Assembly: GCF_007954505.1 (NCBI RefSeq)
Contig: NZ_CP042412.1
Coordinates: 248,001-312,000 of the forward strand
Length of the DNA: 64,000 nt
DNA from: Microbacterium sp. CBA3102
Lineage (GTDB): Bacteria > Actinomycetota > Actinomycetes > Actinomycetales > Microbacteriaceae
Direction of reading: 5' to 3'
Each line of letters begins with the position of its first letter. Position 1 is the stretch's first letter. Below the pieces are notes generated by a model that saw only the letters and a list, made by a program, of their open reading frames with translations, made no database searches and was not told the origin of the DNA. The translations under genes and the position numbers were made by a program. This document shows, piece after piece, positions 33,561 to 41,736 of this stretch.

Positions 33561-34389
33561 CTTCCCGGACGCCCCCGTCCTCGACGACATCGATGCGCGT
33601 CCCGGCAGCACGGCCTCGCTGCTGCGGACGTTCATCGGCGTCTTCCTGCGTCCTCTCGGCGGATGGATCTCGGCGGCGGACCTGGTGGCACTCGCGGGAG
33701 ACCTCGGCATCCCGCCCACGCAAGCCCGCACCGGTATCACCCGCCTCAAGCAGAAAGGGCTGCTGCTCGCCGAGCGCGACGACACGATCGGCTACCGGTT
33801 GAACCCGGCCGCGATCCCGATGCTGGAGCGCGGCGACCGTCGCATCTTCGAGATGCGCGAGATGACGGATACCGACCCGTGGTGCCTGGTCTCCTTCTCG
33901 ATCCCGGAGAGCGCTCGCAGCACCCGTCATCAACTGCGTCGCCGACTGCAGTGGATCGGTGCCGGAGTCGTGTCGCCCGCGCTGTGGATCTGTCCCGGGC
34001 ACCTCAAGGACGAGGCCCTGCAGATCCTCCACGAGCTCGACGCGCGGCGCTGGACGACGCTGTTCCTGGCCTCCGCCCCTGCCCCGGCCGGCACGCTCGT
34101 CGAGGCGGCTGCCCAGTGGTGGGACCTCGACGCGCTGCGCGCCGAGCACCTCGCCTTCCAGGCGTCTCTCGCGACGTTGCCGACGGAGCCCTTCGCCGCG
34201 TCTGTGCAGCTGATCGACCGCTGGCGGGTGCTGCCGTACACCGACCCGGGCCTGCCGCCGTCGATGCTGCCGACGGATTGGCCCGGTCGGCGCAGCTTCG
34301 ACGAGTTCGCCCGCCGGTCGGCGGCTCTGGCGGAACCTGCGTGGGAGCACGTGCGCGCCCGGATCACCGAGCGCGCACATTCCGTCTAG
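33550..34389 (+). CDS. PaaX-family transcriptional regulator
   Basis: 279 residues. N-terminal winged helix (LLRTFIGVFLRPLGGWISAADLVALAGDLGIPPTQARTGITRLKQKGLL, about 16-65), then the central PaaX domain with WCLVSFSIPESARSTRHQLRRRLQWIGAGVVSPALWI and a C-terminal PaaX_C helical part. GTG 33550 overlaps kynU by 11 bases. PaaX usually represses phenylacetate genes through phenylacetyl-CoA; here it is the last gene of the kyn operon and most likely controls it, with a tryptophan-path ligand unknown. Confidence 0.9.
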   Translation: MTSDFPDAPVLDDIDARPGSTASLLRTFIGVFLRPLGGWISAADLVALAGDLGIPPTQARTGITRLKQKGLLLAERDDTIGYRLNPAAIPMLERGDRRIFEMREMTDTDPWCLVSFSIPESARSTRHQLRRRLQWIGAGVVSPALWICPGHLKDEALQILHELDARRWTTLFLASAPAPAGTLVEAAAQWWDLDALRAEHLAFQASLATLPTEPFAASVQLIDRWRVLPYTDPGLPPSMLPTDWPGRRSFDEFARRSAALAEPAWEHVRARITERAHSV

Positions 34390-34880
34390 TCCGCGCGCCC
34401 GCCGACTTCGGCGAGGAATCCCGCCACGTGTTCCTGCAGGCGCAGGATGCGCAAGTCGCGCGCGAACTCCCGGTCGAAGCCCTGATAGGCCAGCGGCGGC
34501 AGGATGCGCACGTTGCGGTTGCAGCCGAACTCGGCGCACGTGAGGACGCCCACGGAGTCGCCCTTGCGCCCCGCAGGTCCGGCTTTGCGCGCGACGTACA
34601 GCTGCACGTCGTTGCGGAGCGTGACGTCTTCGCACCACGAGCACTGGGCGCGGGCGAGCACCCGCTGCTCGGCGCGCTGCAGGAAGACGCCCACCACGGC
34701 GTCGTCGACCCAGGTGACGACGTAGGCCCGACGGGGGATCTTCGGGTCGACCCAGCCGAGGAAGTCGAGCCGCTCGAAGTCGATCTCAGCGAAGCCGGGC
34801 GGAAGGGACAGGTCGGAGACCTCCTTGCGGGAGGCGTTGAGGAAGGAGGCGCGGATGGCGCGCTCGTCGATGGGACGCAT
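34386..34880 (-). CDS. FBP-domain (EF-G binding, FusC-like) zinc protein
   Basis: 164 residues. Begins MRPIDERAIRASFLNASRKE, contains GWVDPKIPRRAYVV and a four-cysteine zinc finger (CSWCED about 85-90, CAEFGCNRN about 120). This is the FBP domain known from FusB/FusC, which free EF-G from ribosomes and protect from fusidic acid; actinobacterial copies are widespread and their role is not settled. The frame continues upstream to 34967 but homologous sequence begins at MRP. Its 3' end overlaps the PaaX-type gene by four bases. Confidence 0.85.
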   Translation of the reverse strand: MRPIDERAIRASFLNASRKEVSDLSLPPGFAEIDFERLDFLGWVDPKIPRRAYVVTWVDDAVVGVFLQRAEQRVLARAQCSWCEDVTLRNDVQLYVARKAGPAGRKGDSVGVLTCAEFGCNRNVRILPPLAYQGFDREFARDLRILRLQEHVAGFLAEVGGRAD

Positions 34881-35175
34881 GGGAGCAGTGCTTTCAGGTT
34901 TTCGCCGCGACGGGCGAGTCGATCGGAGTGAGGAGCCCGGACAGGGAAGCCGGGTACGACGCGACACCGGCGACGGGGTTCCGCCTCCGGCCGGTCCTCA
35001 GCCTCTGTCTGCGGCGCGAGGGGCGCCTGCAGCTCCGCTCTGCGCCCGAGGGGCGCTCATCGACGACAGCACCCGGCGATTCTACACCCGTATGTTTCGC
35101 CGCATGTCGGGCCGCCTCGCCCGGGATCGGCAGGCGACCTACTCTTTTCAGAACATCGATCCGAAGGAGACCACC

Positions 35176-35523
35176 GTGTCCACGCCGCTCAACCGCCTTT
35201 CGCCCGTCCCGGTGCGTGAGCGTGCGGCGTGCATGTGCAGCAACGGCGGCCGCTGCTCGTCCTTCGCTCCGGGTCACGCTCTGCACCTGATCCAGGCGCG
35301 CATCGCCTCGGCGACCTCCGCGGAATGGGTCGACGGCATCGTGGAGGCGTCCGACCCGGTGGCGGGCGACCTCGTCGTGCGCACGCTCGACGGCGCCGTG
35401 CACGCGCTGTGGAACGCCTCGGGCGCGGCACTCGAGGCGGGGCCCGGAACACCGGTGGCGCTGCACGCCCGCTACGCGGTCCTCGCGGTGGGACGCACGC
35501 AGTTCAACGTCGCCGCCGTCTGA
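35176..35523 (+). CDS. conserved hypothetical protein, Cys-containing N-terminus
   Basis: 115 residues starting at GTG 35176, with AAGGAGA (35164-35170) five bases upstream. The N-terminal part holds three close cysteines (AACMCSNGGRC), a possible metal site; the rest is a small beta-rich domain (EWVDGIVEASDPVAGDLVVRTLDG ... ARYAVLAVG, positions about 53-110). I do not recognise a family. The longer frame upstream is not supported. The 295-base stretch before it (34881-35175) shows no gene. Confidence 0.7.
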   Translation: MSTPLNRLSPVPVRERAACMCSNGGRCSSFAPGHALHLIQARIASATSAEWVDGIVEASDPVAGDLVVRTLDGAVHALWNASGAALEAGPGTPVALHARYAVLAVGRTQFNVAAV

Positions 35524-35535
35524 GCCGACCGCGGC

Positions 35536-35937
35536 TCAGGCACCCGCCATCATCATGTCCCTCATCGCCGCGCACGCGTCCATGCACGCCTGGCAGGCCT
35601 GAGCGCGCAGGCGGCAGACCTCGCTCATGTCGGCGTGCTCCATGCACTCATCCATGCAGGTCTGACACATGGCGATGCACGCATCGAGCATGGCCATCAT
35701 CGAGGCCGGCGTCATCCCCTGCATCCGCAGCATCGATCGCATCATCGTGCTCGCCATGTCCGCGCAGTTCATGCAGGCCGGAGAACAGTCCATCATCTGC
35801 GTCGAACACACCGTGCAGGCCTGTTCGCACGCCGCACACGCATCCATGCACGCCTGCACCACCGACATGTCCATCATCTGCATGTCCGGCATCGACTCCA
35901 TGTTCTTCGACATGGCGCCCATCATCATCGAGTCCAT
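35536..35937 (-). CDS. Cys/Met-rich four-helix-bundle copper-binding protein
   Basis: 133 residues rich in Met and Cys. A Met-rich head (MDSMMMGAMSKNMESMPDMQMM) is followed by four helices with CxxC-type pairs: ACMDACAACEQACTVC, CSPACMNCADMA, CIAMCQTCMDECMEHA, CRLRAQACQACMDACA. This is the pattern of the DUF326/Csp family that stores or buffers Cu(I). No signal peptide, so cytosolic like Csp3. Start ATG 35937 is chosen at the Met-rich head; the frame further upstream is not protein-like. Confidence 0.88.
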   Translation of the reverse strand: MDSMMMGAMSKNMESMPDMQMMDMSVVQACMDACAACEQACTVCSTQMMDCSPACMNCADMASTMMRSMLRMQGMTPASMMAMLDACIAMCQTCMDECMEHADMSEVCRLRAQACQACMDACAAMRDMMMAGA

Positions 35938-36032
35938 CGCACACCGCTTCCTCGGTCGGGTCGACGGGCACGACCACCCGCCTGGCGCCAGGCTAGTCCT
36001 CCGCACCCGCTGCGTCGATGGGGGGCAGAACG

Positions 36033-36058
36033 TTGACACGACCCGCCTCGATTGTCAA
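36033..36058. promoter_or_regulatory. inverted repeat TTGACA-N14-TGTCAA between copper protein and csbD genes
   Basis: TTGACA (36033-36038) and TGTCAA (36053-36058) are perfect reverse complements, each a consensus -35 for one direction. No clear -10 is found at 17 bases on either strand, so this may be an operator or a MerR-like stretched promoter. Upstream of both divergent genes. Confidence 0.4.
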
Positions 36059-36129
36059 TCCCGTAGCTGCTTCCGCGCCCGCGTGGAAAGGTCGGACCCA
36101 ATCGAATCCGCCCACGAGAGGAGCAGAAC

Positions 36130-36339
36130 ATGAGTGCTGCAGACGACATGAAGCACGCTGCCGAGAAGGCCGCCGGAAAGGTCAAGGAAGGCGTCGGAAA
36201 GCTCACCGACAACGAGCGACTCGAGGCCGAGGGCCAGGCGGACCAGGTGAAGGCTTCGGCCAAGCAGGCCGGCGAGGACGTGAAGGACGCAGCCGGCAAG
36301 GCCGGAGACAGCGTCCGCGACGCGTTCGACAAGAAGTAA
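36130..36339 (+). CDS. CsbD family stress protein
   Basis: 69-residue charged helical protein: KHAAEKAAGKVKEGVGKLTDN (about 8-28) is the CsbD repeat, followed by QADQVKASAKQAGEDVKDAAG. GAGAGGAGC lies upstream of the ATG. CsbD-like proteins are general-stress induced in many bacteria; molecular role unknown. Confidence 0.92.
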   Translation: MSAADDMKHAAEKAAGKVKEGVGKLTDNERLEAEGQADQVKASAKQAGEDVKDAAGKAGDSVRDAFDKK

Positions 36340-36362
36340 GGACCGGTCCCCCGGACACCGAA

Positions 36363-36396
36363 GAGGTGAGGTCCGCCGAAGGGCGGGCCTCACCTC
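36363..36396. terminator. two-way terminator hairpin
   Basis: GAGGTGAGG (36363-36371) pairs with CCTCACCTC (36388-36396); an inner CCGCC/GGCGG pair (36373-36377, 36382-36386) extends the stem. Between csbD and the converging small membrane protein gene. Confidence 0.8.
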
Positions 36397-36419
36397 GATG
36401 GGTCAGACGTTGTGAGTCG

Positions 36420-36584
36420 TCAGACCTTGCGGCTGCCGCTGATCGCTCGGATCAACCAGGCGATCACAGCGATCGCGAGGAGGACGAGCCCGACCCACAG
36501 GAGGAACTGGAGCGACTGCACCAGTCCTCCGGTGATCGCAAGGATCACGGCGACGACGATGACGATGATCAGGAGGATGTTCAT
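36420..36584 (-). CDS. 54-residue hydrophobic membrane protein
   Basis: Translated by hand: starts MNILLIIVIVVAVILAITGG, then LVQSLQFLLWVGLVLLAIAV and IAWLIRAISGSRKV. Two membrane helices (about 2-18 and 26-45) with a basic C-terminus. AAGGGAAAG precedes the ATG. Resembles small hydrophobic proteins of the lmo0937/DUF5670 kind that appear next to stress genes. Function unknown. Confidence 0.75.
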   Translation of the reverse strand: MNILLIIVIVVAVILAITGGLVQSLQFLLWVGLVLLAIAVIAWLIRAISGSRKV

Positions 36585-36707
36585 CGGTCTTTCCCTTCTT
36601 TCGGCAGGCGCGGACGCCCGACTGCGGTGCCCTCACGCTAGCCCGAGAAGACCATCTGCCCGAGGGGGTTGACTTCCACCCTCCGAGTGCGCGAAGGAGA
36701 CGAGCAC

Positions 36708-36974
36708 ATGCCAGGAAGACGCGAGAACTCGCTGAAGGATCCCGAACTGTACGAAGAGCTTCGGAACGACGGGGCATCCAAGGAGAAAGCCGCGCGCATC
36801 TCGAACGCCGCCGCGAAAGAGGGCCGCAGTGCGGTCGGGCGCCGCGGCGGGGAGCACGGCGACTACGAGGACTGGACGGTCCCCGAGCTGCGCAGACGAG
36901 CCAAGGAGCTGGGTCTGACCGGCTACAGCGGAAAACGGAAGTCGGAGCTGATCTCCGCGCTCAGAGATCACTGA
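36708..36974 (+). CDS. DUF7218/Rho N-terminal-domain protein
   Basis: 88 residues. The first half NSLKDPELYEELRNDGASKEKAARISNAAA is the plant-like KKE/DUF7218 pattern; the second half TVPELRRRAKELGLTGYSGKRKSELISALRDH is a Rho_N/SAP-like helix-extended-loop-helix that binds nucleic acid. GAAGGAGACG precedes the ATG. It lies 8 bases before the glutamate-cysteine ligase-like gene, so they likely share a transcript. Confidence 0.85.
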   Translation: MPGRRENSLKDPELYEELRNDGASKEKAARISNAAAKEGRSAVGRRGGEHGDYEDWTVPELRRRAKELGLTGYSGKRKSELISALRDH

Positions 36975-36982
36975 GGCTGCGG

Positions 36983-38059
36983 ATGACGCGCTTCGGCATC
37001 GAGGAGGAGTTCCTCTTCGTCGATGCGCACTCGCTCACGCCGGTCACCCTCGCCGCAGGGACCCGCGAGCGCATCACCCGGCTGCGAACGGGCGGTGAGG
37101 TCACGAAGGAGTTCCTGACCTCGCAGATCGAATGCCTCACGGAACCGGTGTCGACCGCCGCGGATGCGGAGGCGCAGTCGACCCATCTCCGCGGCCTGAT
37201 CGGCTGGCACGCCCGCGAGCAGAGCGCGATCGCCGCGGGTACCGGTACCCCCTTCGCGACGACCCGCTCCTCGAGGGTGTCGCCCTCCGCGCACTACGAC
37301 GACGTCGCGTCGTGGCTCGGCCACCTCACCCGCGACCACGAGGTGAACGGCCTGCATGTGCATGTGGAGGTGCTCGACGACGAGGATCGGGTGCGCGCAC
37401 TCAACCGGGTGCGGGGCTGGCTCCCGGTGCTGCTCGCCCTCACCGGCAACAGCCCGTTCGCGGGCGGACGCGACTCGAGCTTCTCGAGCTGGCGGAGCAT
37501 CCTGATCCGCCGGTTGCCGGGATCGTGGAGCCCACCGCGGTTCCGCGACTTCGACGACTACCGCACGCAGGTGGAGCGGCTCGTCGATCTGCGGGCGATC
37601 ACCGACCCGGCGGCCCTCTCCTGGGCGGCGCGGATCTCGGATCGCTTCCCCACGGTCGAGCTTCGGGTCTTCGATGCGCAGCTGACCGCGGAGGATGCCG
37701 TGTTCGCCGCCGTCCTCTCCCGCGCCATCGTCCTCACCGACGAGCAGCCGCACGGGGATGCCGGGACCGACGGCCTCGACGCCTCCTTGTGGACGGCCGC
37801 CCGCCACGGGATGGACGCCCGCATGATCGATCCCACGACCGGAGCGGTCGCCGCCGCCTGGGCGGTCGCCGATCGGATGCTCGCCGTCATCGCCCCCACT
37901 CTCCGTGACCTCGGCGACGACGAGCGGGTCCGCGAAGGGATCGCCCGACTGCGGGCGGTCGGCACCGGCGCCGACCGGCAACGTCGGGCCCTCGACCAGG
38001 GCGGGACGCCGATGCTCGCCCGTCTGCTCGCCGCAGGCACCCCGGCACCGGTGGCCTGA
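36983..38059 (+). CDS. YbdK-type carboxylate-amine ligase (GCS2 family)
   Basis: 358-residue ATP-dependent ligase of the glutamate-cysteine ligase 2 family. Motifs: FGIEEEFLFVDAHSLTPV at the start (metal-binding acidic residues), EFLTSQIECLTEPVSTAADA, HVHVEVLDDEDRVRALNRVRGWLPVLLALTGNSPFAGG (about 118-155) and FPTVELRVFDAQLTAEDAV. YbdK shows only weak gamma-glutamylcysteine ligase activity and its natural role is unsettled. The start codon overlaps the end region of the Rho-N gene's leader. Confidence 0.92.
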   Translation: MTRFGIEEEFLFVDAHSLTPVTLAAGTRERITRLRTGGEVTKEFLTSQIECLTEPVSTAADAEAQSTHLRGLIGWHAREQSAIAAGTGTPFATTRSSRVSPSAHYDDVASWLGHLTRDHEVNGLHVHVEVLDDEDRVRALNRVRGWLPVLLALTGNSPFAGGRDSSFSSWRSILIRRLPGSWSPPRFRDFDDYRTQVERLVDLRAITDPAALSWAARISDRFPTVELRVFDAQLTAEDAVFAAVLSRAIVLTDEQPHGDAGTDGLDASLWTAARHGMDARMIDPTTGAVAAAWAVADRMLAVIAPTLRDLGDDERVREGIARLRAVGTGADRQRRALDQGGTPMLARLLAAGTPAPVA

Positions 38060-38104
38060 CCCCCCACCGCCCCCGGGGTCCGTCACCGGGAGTAAGGTCG
38101 GCCT

Positions 38105-39502
38105 GTGGCATCCTTCGCCCCTCTCCAGCGCCTCGTGATCTCGATCGCCGTGCTCGCCTCGTTCGTGACGTTCCTCGACGGCACGGTCGTGAACGTCGCA
38201 CTGCCGGCGATCAGTCGTGAACTCGGCGGCGGCATCACCACACAGCAGTGGGTGGTCGACGCGTATCTGATCACTCTCAGCGCCCTGATCCTGCTCGCAG
38301 GCTCCGTCTCCGACGCGTACGGACGCGTCCTCGTGATGCGCATCGGCCTGGTCTCCTTCGGCATCGCCTCCATCGCGGTCGCCGCCGCCGTCGACCCGCT
38401 GATGCTGATCGTCGCCCGGGCCGCACAGGGCGCCGCCGGAGCACTGCTGGTCCCGAGCTCGCTCGCGCTGATCACCGCGACCATGCGCGCCGATGTCCAG
38501 GCCCGGGCCATCGGGGTGTGGACCGCGTTCACCACGGGGGCGCAACTGGTCGGGCCGCTGCTGGGCGGCTTGTTCGTCGACTTCATCTCCTGGCGGTTCG
38601 TCTTCCTCATCAACGTCGTCCCCATCGCGATCACCCTGTTCCTGCTGGCCCGTCTGCATCTGCCCGAGCATCCGCGCGGTATCAAGGTCGACTGGTGGAG
38701 CGGTGCCCTGTGCGCCATCGGGCTCGGCGCCGTGGTGTTCGCGCTGATCGAGCAGCCCAACATGGGATGGCAGTCGCCCGCCATCTGGATCCCCGCGGTC
38801 GCCGGCGCCGCGCTGTTCGGGTTGTTCCTGTGGCGCCAGCAGCACTCCGCCTCCCCGCTCATGCCGCTGTGGCTGTTCCGCGTGCGCGACTTCGGCTGGG
38901 GAAACCTCGCCACCCTCTTCGTGTACGCCGCCCTGTCGCTCAACGGCTTCGTCGTGGGCGTCTATCTGCAGCAGGGTGCCGGGCTGAGCGCGACGGCCGC
39001 CGGCCTCGCGAGCCTGCCGATGACCATCCTGATGATCCTGGTGAGCTCGCGCGCCGGTCGCTGGGCGGGCAGGTGGGGTCCGCGCATCTTCATGACGGTC
39101 GGACCGCTGATCATGGCCGTCGGAGCACTGATGCTCTTGTCGGTCGCCGACGATTTCGACTACTGGTGGCAGGTGCTGCCCGCGATGATCGTGATGGGTC
39201 TCGGTCTGTCTCTCACCGTGGCCCCGCTGACCGCCGCGATCCTCGGTGCGATCGATGAGAACCACTCCGGCATCGCCTCGGCAGTCAACAACGCCGTCTC
39301 CCGCGTCGCCGGGCTGCTCGTGGTCGCGATGCTCTCCACGATCGTCGGAGGGCAGCTCGACCTCGACGGGTTCCACAGTGCGGCGTGGGTCACCGCGATA
39401 CTGCTCGTGATCGGCGGGGTGGTGTCGTGGATCGGCATCCGTCGCAATCCGGCCGAGCCCGTCCCGGCGGACATCGCGGCCTCCGGCACGGATCCGCATT
39501 GA
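38105..39502 (+). CDS. DHA2-family MFS efflux transporter
   Basis: 465 residues, about 14 helices. Typical N-terminal ASFVTFLDGTVVNVALPAISREL (motif D1), GSVSDAYGRVLVMRIGL (motif A), and ARAAQGAAGALLVPSSLALI (motif B). Such pumps export drugs or metabolites by proton antiport. GTG 38105 is preceded by -10 TAAGGT (38093-38098) with six bases between, so leaderless. Its stop overlaps a TTG start of the next gene. Confidence 0.92.
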   Translation: MASFAPLQRLVISIAVLASFVTFLDGTVVNVALPAISRELGGGITTQQWVVDAYLITLSALILLAGSVSDAYGRVLVMRIGLVSFGIASIAVAAAVDPLMLIVARAAQGAAGALLVPSSLALITATMRADVQARAIGVWTAFTTGAQLVGPLLGGLFVDFISWRFVFLINVVPIAITLFLLARLHLPEHPRGIKVDWWSGALCAIGLGAVVFALIEQPNMGWQSPAIWIPAVAGAALFGLFLWRQQHSASPLMPLWLFRVRDFGWGNLATLFVYAALSLNGFVVGVYLQQGAGLSATAAGLASLPMTILMILVSSRAGRWAGRWGPRIFMTVGPLIMAVGALMLLSVADDFDYWWQVLPAMIVMGLGLSLTVAPLTAAILGAIDENHSGIASAVNNAVSRVAGLLVVAMLSTIVGGQLDLDGFHSAAWVTAILLVIGGVVSWIGIRRNPAEPVPADIAASGTDPH

Positions 39503-40356
39503 CCTCGTCGAGGGGCCCGCGCAGACCCGACGGTCGGACGCGCCGGGGCGCGCCGCTCTCCGCCCTCGTGGCACTGGTGCTCACGCTCGGAGGGTGTGCA
39601 GCTGCTCCGGCGACGCCCCAGTCCGAGCGCGCCCCTGCGCTCCCGCCGGCCGGCGCTGTTCCGGACTATCAGCTCGGTGGTGCCTATGATCCCGCGCCGG
39701 AAGTCGGCATCGTGGGGCGCGACCGTGGTGCCGATCCCGCACCGGGCGTCTACTCGATCTGCTACGTCAACGGTTTCCAGACCCAACCGGCTGAGCTCGG
39801 TTCCTGGCCCGACGATCTCCTGCTGCGGCACGACGGCGAGGTCGTGTTCGATCCGGATTGGCCGGATGAGGCCCTGCCCGACACGGCGAGCGCCGAGCGC
39901 CGCGAGCGGATCGCCGACACCGTGACCGCGTGGATCGAGGGCTGCGCCGAGTCGGGTTTCGATGCCGTGGAGTTCGACAACCTCGACTCGTACTCGCGGT
40001 CGGACGGCGCGCTCTCGCTCGAGGACAACCTCGCGCTGGCGACCCTCTACGTCGAGGCCGCCCACGCGGCGGGGCTCGCTGCCGGACAGAAGAACGCCGC
40101 GGAAGACGCATCCACACTGCACGAGCAAGCGGGCTTCGACTTCGCGGTCACCGAGGAATGCGCGGTGTACCGGGAGTGCGGCGTGTACACCGCGGTCTAC
40201 GGAGAACACGTCATCGACATCGAGTACACGGATGAACTCCCCCGCCCGTTCATCGAGATGTGCGCAGACAGCGACGCGCCCTCCTCGATGGTCCTCCGCG
40301 ACCGTGATCTCGTCACGCCCGGTGACGACGGGTACGCGTTCGAGACCTGCCCTTAG
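39499..40356 (+). CDS. GH114-like (endo-alpha-1,4-polygalactosaminidase type) lipoprotein
   Basis: 285 residues from TTG 39499, which overlaps the transporter stop (TTGA). The N-terminus is a lipoprotein signal: RRPDGRTRRG basic, LSALVALVLTLGGC with lipobox Cys. The mature part is a TIM-barrel of the GH114/TM1410 family: YSICYVNGFQTQP, WIEGCAESGFDAVEFDNLDSY with likely catalytic acids, AAGLAAGQKNAAE, DFAVTEECAVYREC. Activity on a polygalactosamine-like exopolymer is inferred from the family. Confidence 0.87.
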   Translation: MTSSRGPRRPDGRTRRGAPLSALVALVLTLGGCAAAPATPQSERAPALPPAGAVPDYQLGGAYDPAPEVGIVGRDRGADPAPGVYSICYVNGFQTQPAELGSWPDDLLLRHDGEVVFDPDWPDEALPDTASAERRERIADTVTAWIEGCAESGFDAVEFDNLDSYSRSDGALSLEDNLALATLYVEAAHAAGLAAGQKNAAEDASTLHEQAGFDFAVTEECAVYRECGVYTAVYGEHVIDIEYTDELPRPFIEMCADSDAPSSMVLRDRDLVTPGDDGYAFETCP

Positions 40357-40446
40357 GGAGGCGTCGGAGCCGCCGCGTCAAGTCCCTGTACCTGTCAGGG
40401 GTTTGCGCACAGGATGCTCCTGTCCCCATCGTCAGGAGCCCGACCT

Positions 40447-41487
40447 ATGACCGCATCCACCCTCGTCGCCCCCACCGCCCTCGCCTTCCGCGATCGAGGC
40501 CCGCTGAGCCGCGCAGTCATCGCACATCTCACGGAGGGCACCGCGTCCGACCACACCGCACTCGCCGCCGACGCCGTGGCAGCGAGCACCGACGTCGTGC
40601 GCGACGACGACATCCAGCTCGCGCTGTTCGTCCTCTACGCCTCCGCCTACGGATCGCTGCCGCAGCTGGACGCCGACCTCGAGTGGGACCCCGCGCTCCT
40701 GCGGACCAGACAGGTCCTCGAGGCGGCGTTCGAGAGGTCACTGCGCGCGCGCATTCCGACGCCCGACCTGCCGGACCCGACCGTGGATGCCGTCGGCCGC
40801 GCCCTCTTCGCCCTCGCCGAGGCCGACACCGGGCCGAGCCTCTCGCGCTACTTCGTGAAGAAGGCGACCGAGGAGCAGGCGCGGGAGATGCTCATCCAAC
40901 GTTCGGCCTACACGCTGCGCGAGGCCGACCCGCACTCGTGGGCGATCCCGCGGCTGGACGGTCGCGCCAAGGCCGCGCTGGTCGAGATCCAGTCCGACGA
41001 GTACGGAGGCGGGCGTCCACAGCGTGTGCACGCCGCGCTCTTCGCGCGTGCGATGACGGCCGCGGGTCTCGACGCGACCTATGGCGCGTACATCGACGAT
41101 CTGCCCGCGCTCACCCTCGCCTCGCTGAACATGATGTCGCTGTTCGGCCTCAACCGCCGCCTGGTGGGAGCGATCGTCGGACACCTGGCGGCCTACGAGA
41201 TGACCTCCTCCATCCCCTGCCGCCTGTACGCCGACGGCTTGCGTCGTCTGGGCTTCGACGCCGCGGTCACCGCGTACTTCGACGAGCATGTGGAAGCGGA
41301 TGCGGTGCACGAGCAGATCGCCGCCCGTGATCTCGCGGGAAGCCTCGCCGAAGATCATCCGGAGTTGCTCCCCGACATCATGTTCGGGGCCGCCGCCTGC
41401 CTGACGGTGGACGGCTGGGGTGGCACCGCCACTCTGGAGGCGTGGACGGCGGGGGCCTCCGCGCTCCGGCAGCGGGCGGGCGTATGA
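40447..41487 (+). CDS. iron-containing redox enzyme / haem-oxygenase-like protein
   Basis: 346 residues, helical. Contains LREADPHSWAIPRLDGRAKAALVEIQSDEYGGG (about 155-187; Glu and His consistent with a di-iron site), HAALFARAMTAAGLD, LNMMSLFGLNRRLVGAIVGHLAAYEMTSS and FFDEHVEADAVHEQIA-like YFDEHVEADAVHEQIAARD. This is the HDO (haem-oxygenase-like di-iron oxidase) pattern. Reaction unknown. It overlaps a CDGSH protein gene by four bases, which may supply Fe-S or electrons. Confidence 0.88.
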   Translation: MTASTLVAPTALAFRDRGPLSRAVIAHLTEGTASDHTALAADAVAASTDVVRDDDIQLALFVLYASAYGSLPQLDADLEWDPALLRTRQVLEAAFERSLRARIPTPDLPDPTVDAVGRALFALAEADTGPSLSRYFVKKATEEQAREMLIQRSAYTLREADPHSWAIPRLDGRAKAALVEIQSDEYGGGRPQRVHAALFARAMTAAGLDATYGAYIDDLPALTLASLNMMSLFGLNRRLVGAIVGHLAAYEMTSSIPCRLYADGLRRLGFDAAVTAYFDEHVEADAVHEQIAARDLAGSLAEDHPELLPDIMFGAAACLTVDGWGGTATLEAWTAGASALRQRAGV

Positions 41488-41690
41488 GCGCCGCACGGGA
41501 GCCTGTGACGATCACGCCGTACCCCGATGGCCCGCTGCTGGTGCGGGGCGACATCGAGGTGCTGACCGTCGAGGGGGATCCGATCGCGCCGCACCGCCGG
41601 ACGGTCGCCCTTTGCCGCTGCGGCCTCTCCGCCCTCAAGCCCTTCTGCGACGGCACGCACAAGGTGGCCGGCTTCCGCACCGACGACTGA
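41484..41690 (+). CDS. CDGSH iron-sulfur domain protein
   Basis: 68 residues with the complete 2Fe-2S motif CRCGLSALKPFCDGTH (three Cys, one His). Starts at ATG 41484 overlapping the previous stop (ATGA). A redox partner or Fe-S carrier for the adjacent haem-oxygenase-like protein is inferred. Confidence 0.93.
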   Translation: MSAAREPVTITPYPDGPLLVRGDIEVLTVEGDPIAPHRRTVALCRCGLSALKPFCDGTHKVAGFRTDD

Positions 41691-41691
41691 C

Positions 41692-41724
41692 CCGGGGGGA
41701 GGGTGTCGACTCCGCTCCCCCCGG
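41692..41724. terminator. two-way terminator hairpin
   Basis: CCGGGGGGAG (41692-41701) pairs perfectly with CTCCCCCCGG (41715-41724), 13-base loop, between the CDGSH gene and the converging amine oxidase gene. Confidence 0.8.
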
Positions 41725-41736
41725 TCAGCTCAGGCG

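Noticed and set aside
36968..39574. 868-codon open frame on the minus strand
   Set aside because: It runs antisense through the YbdK-type ligase and MFS genes, is a low-complexity Arg/Gly/Asp/His-rich translation, and shows no domain. High GC produces such shadow frames; the same applies to the long frames at 9863-12106, 20084-22510 and 25403-27352.
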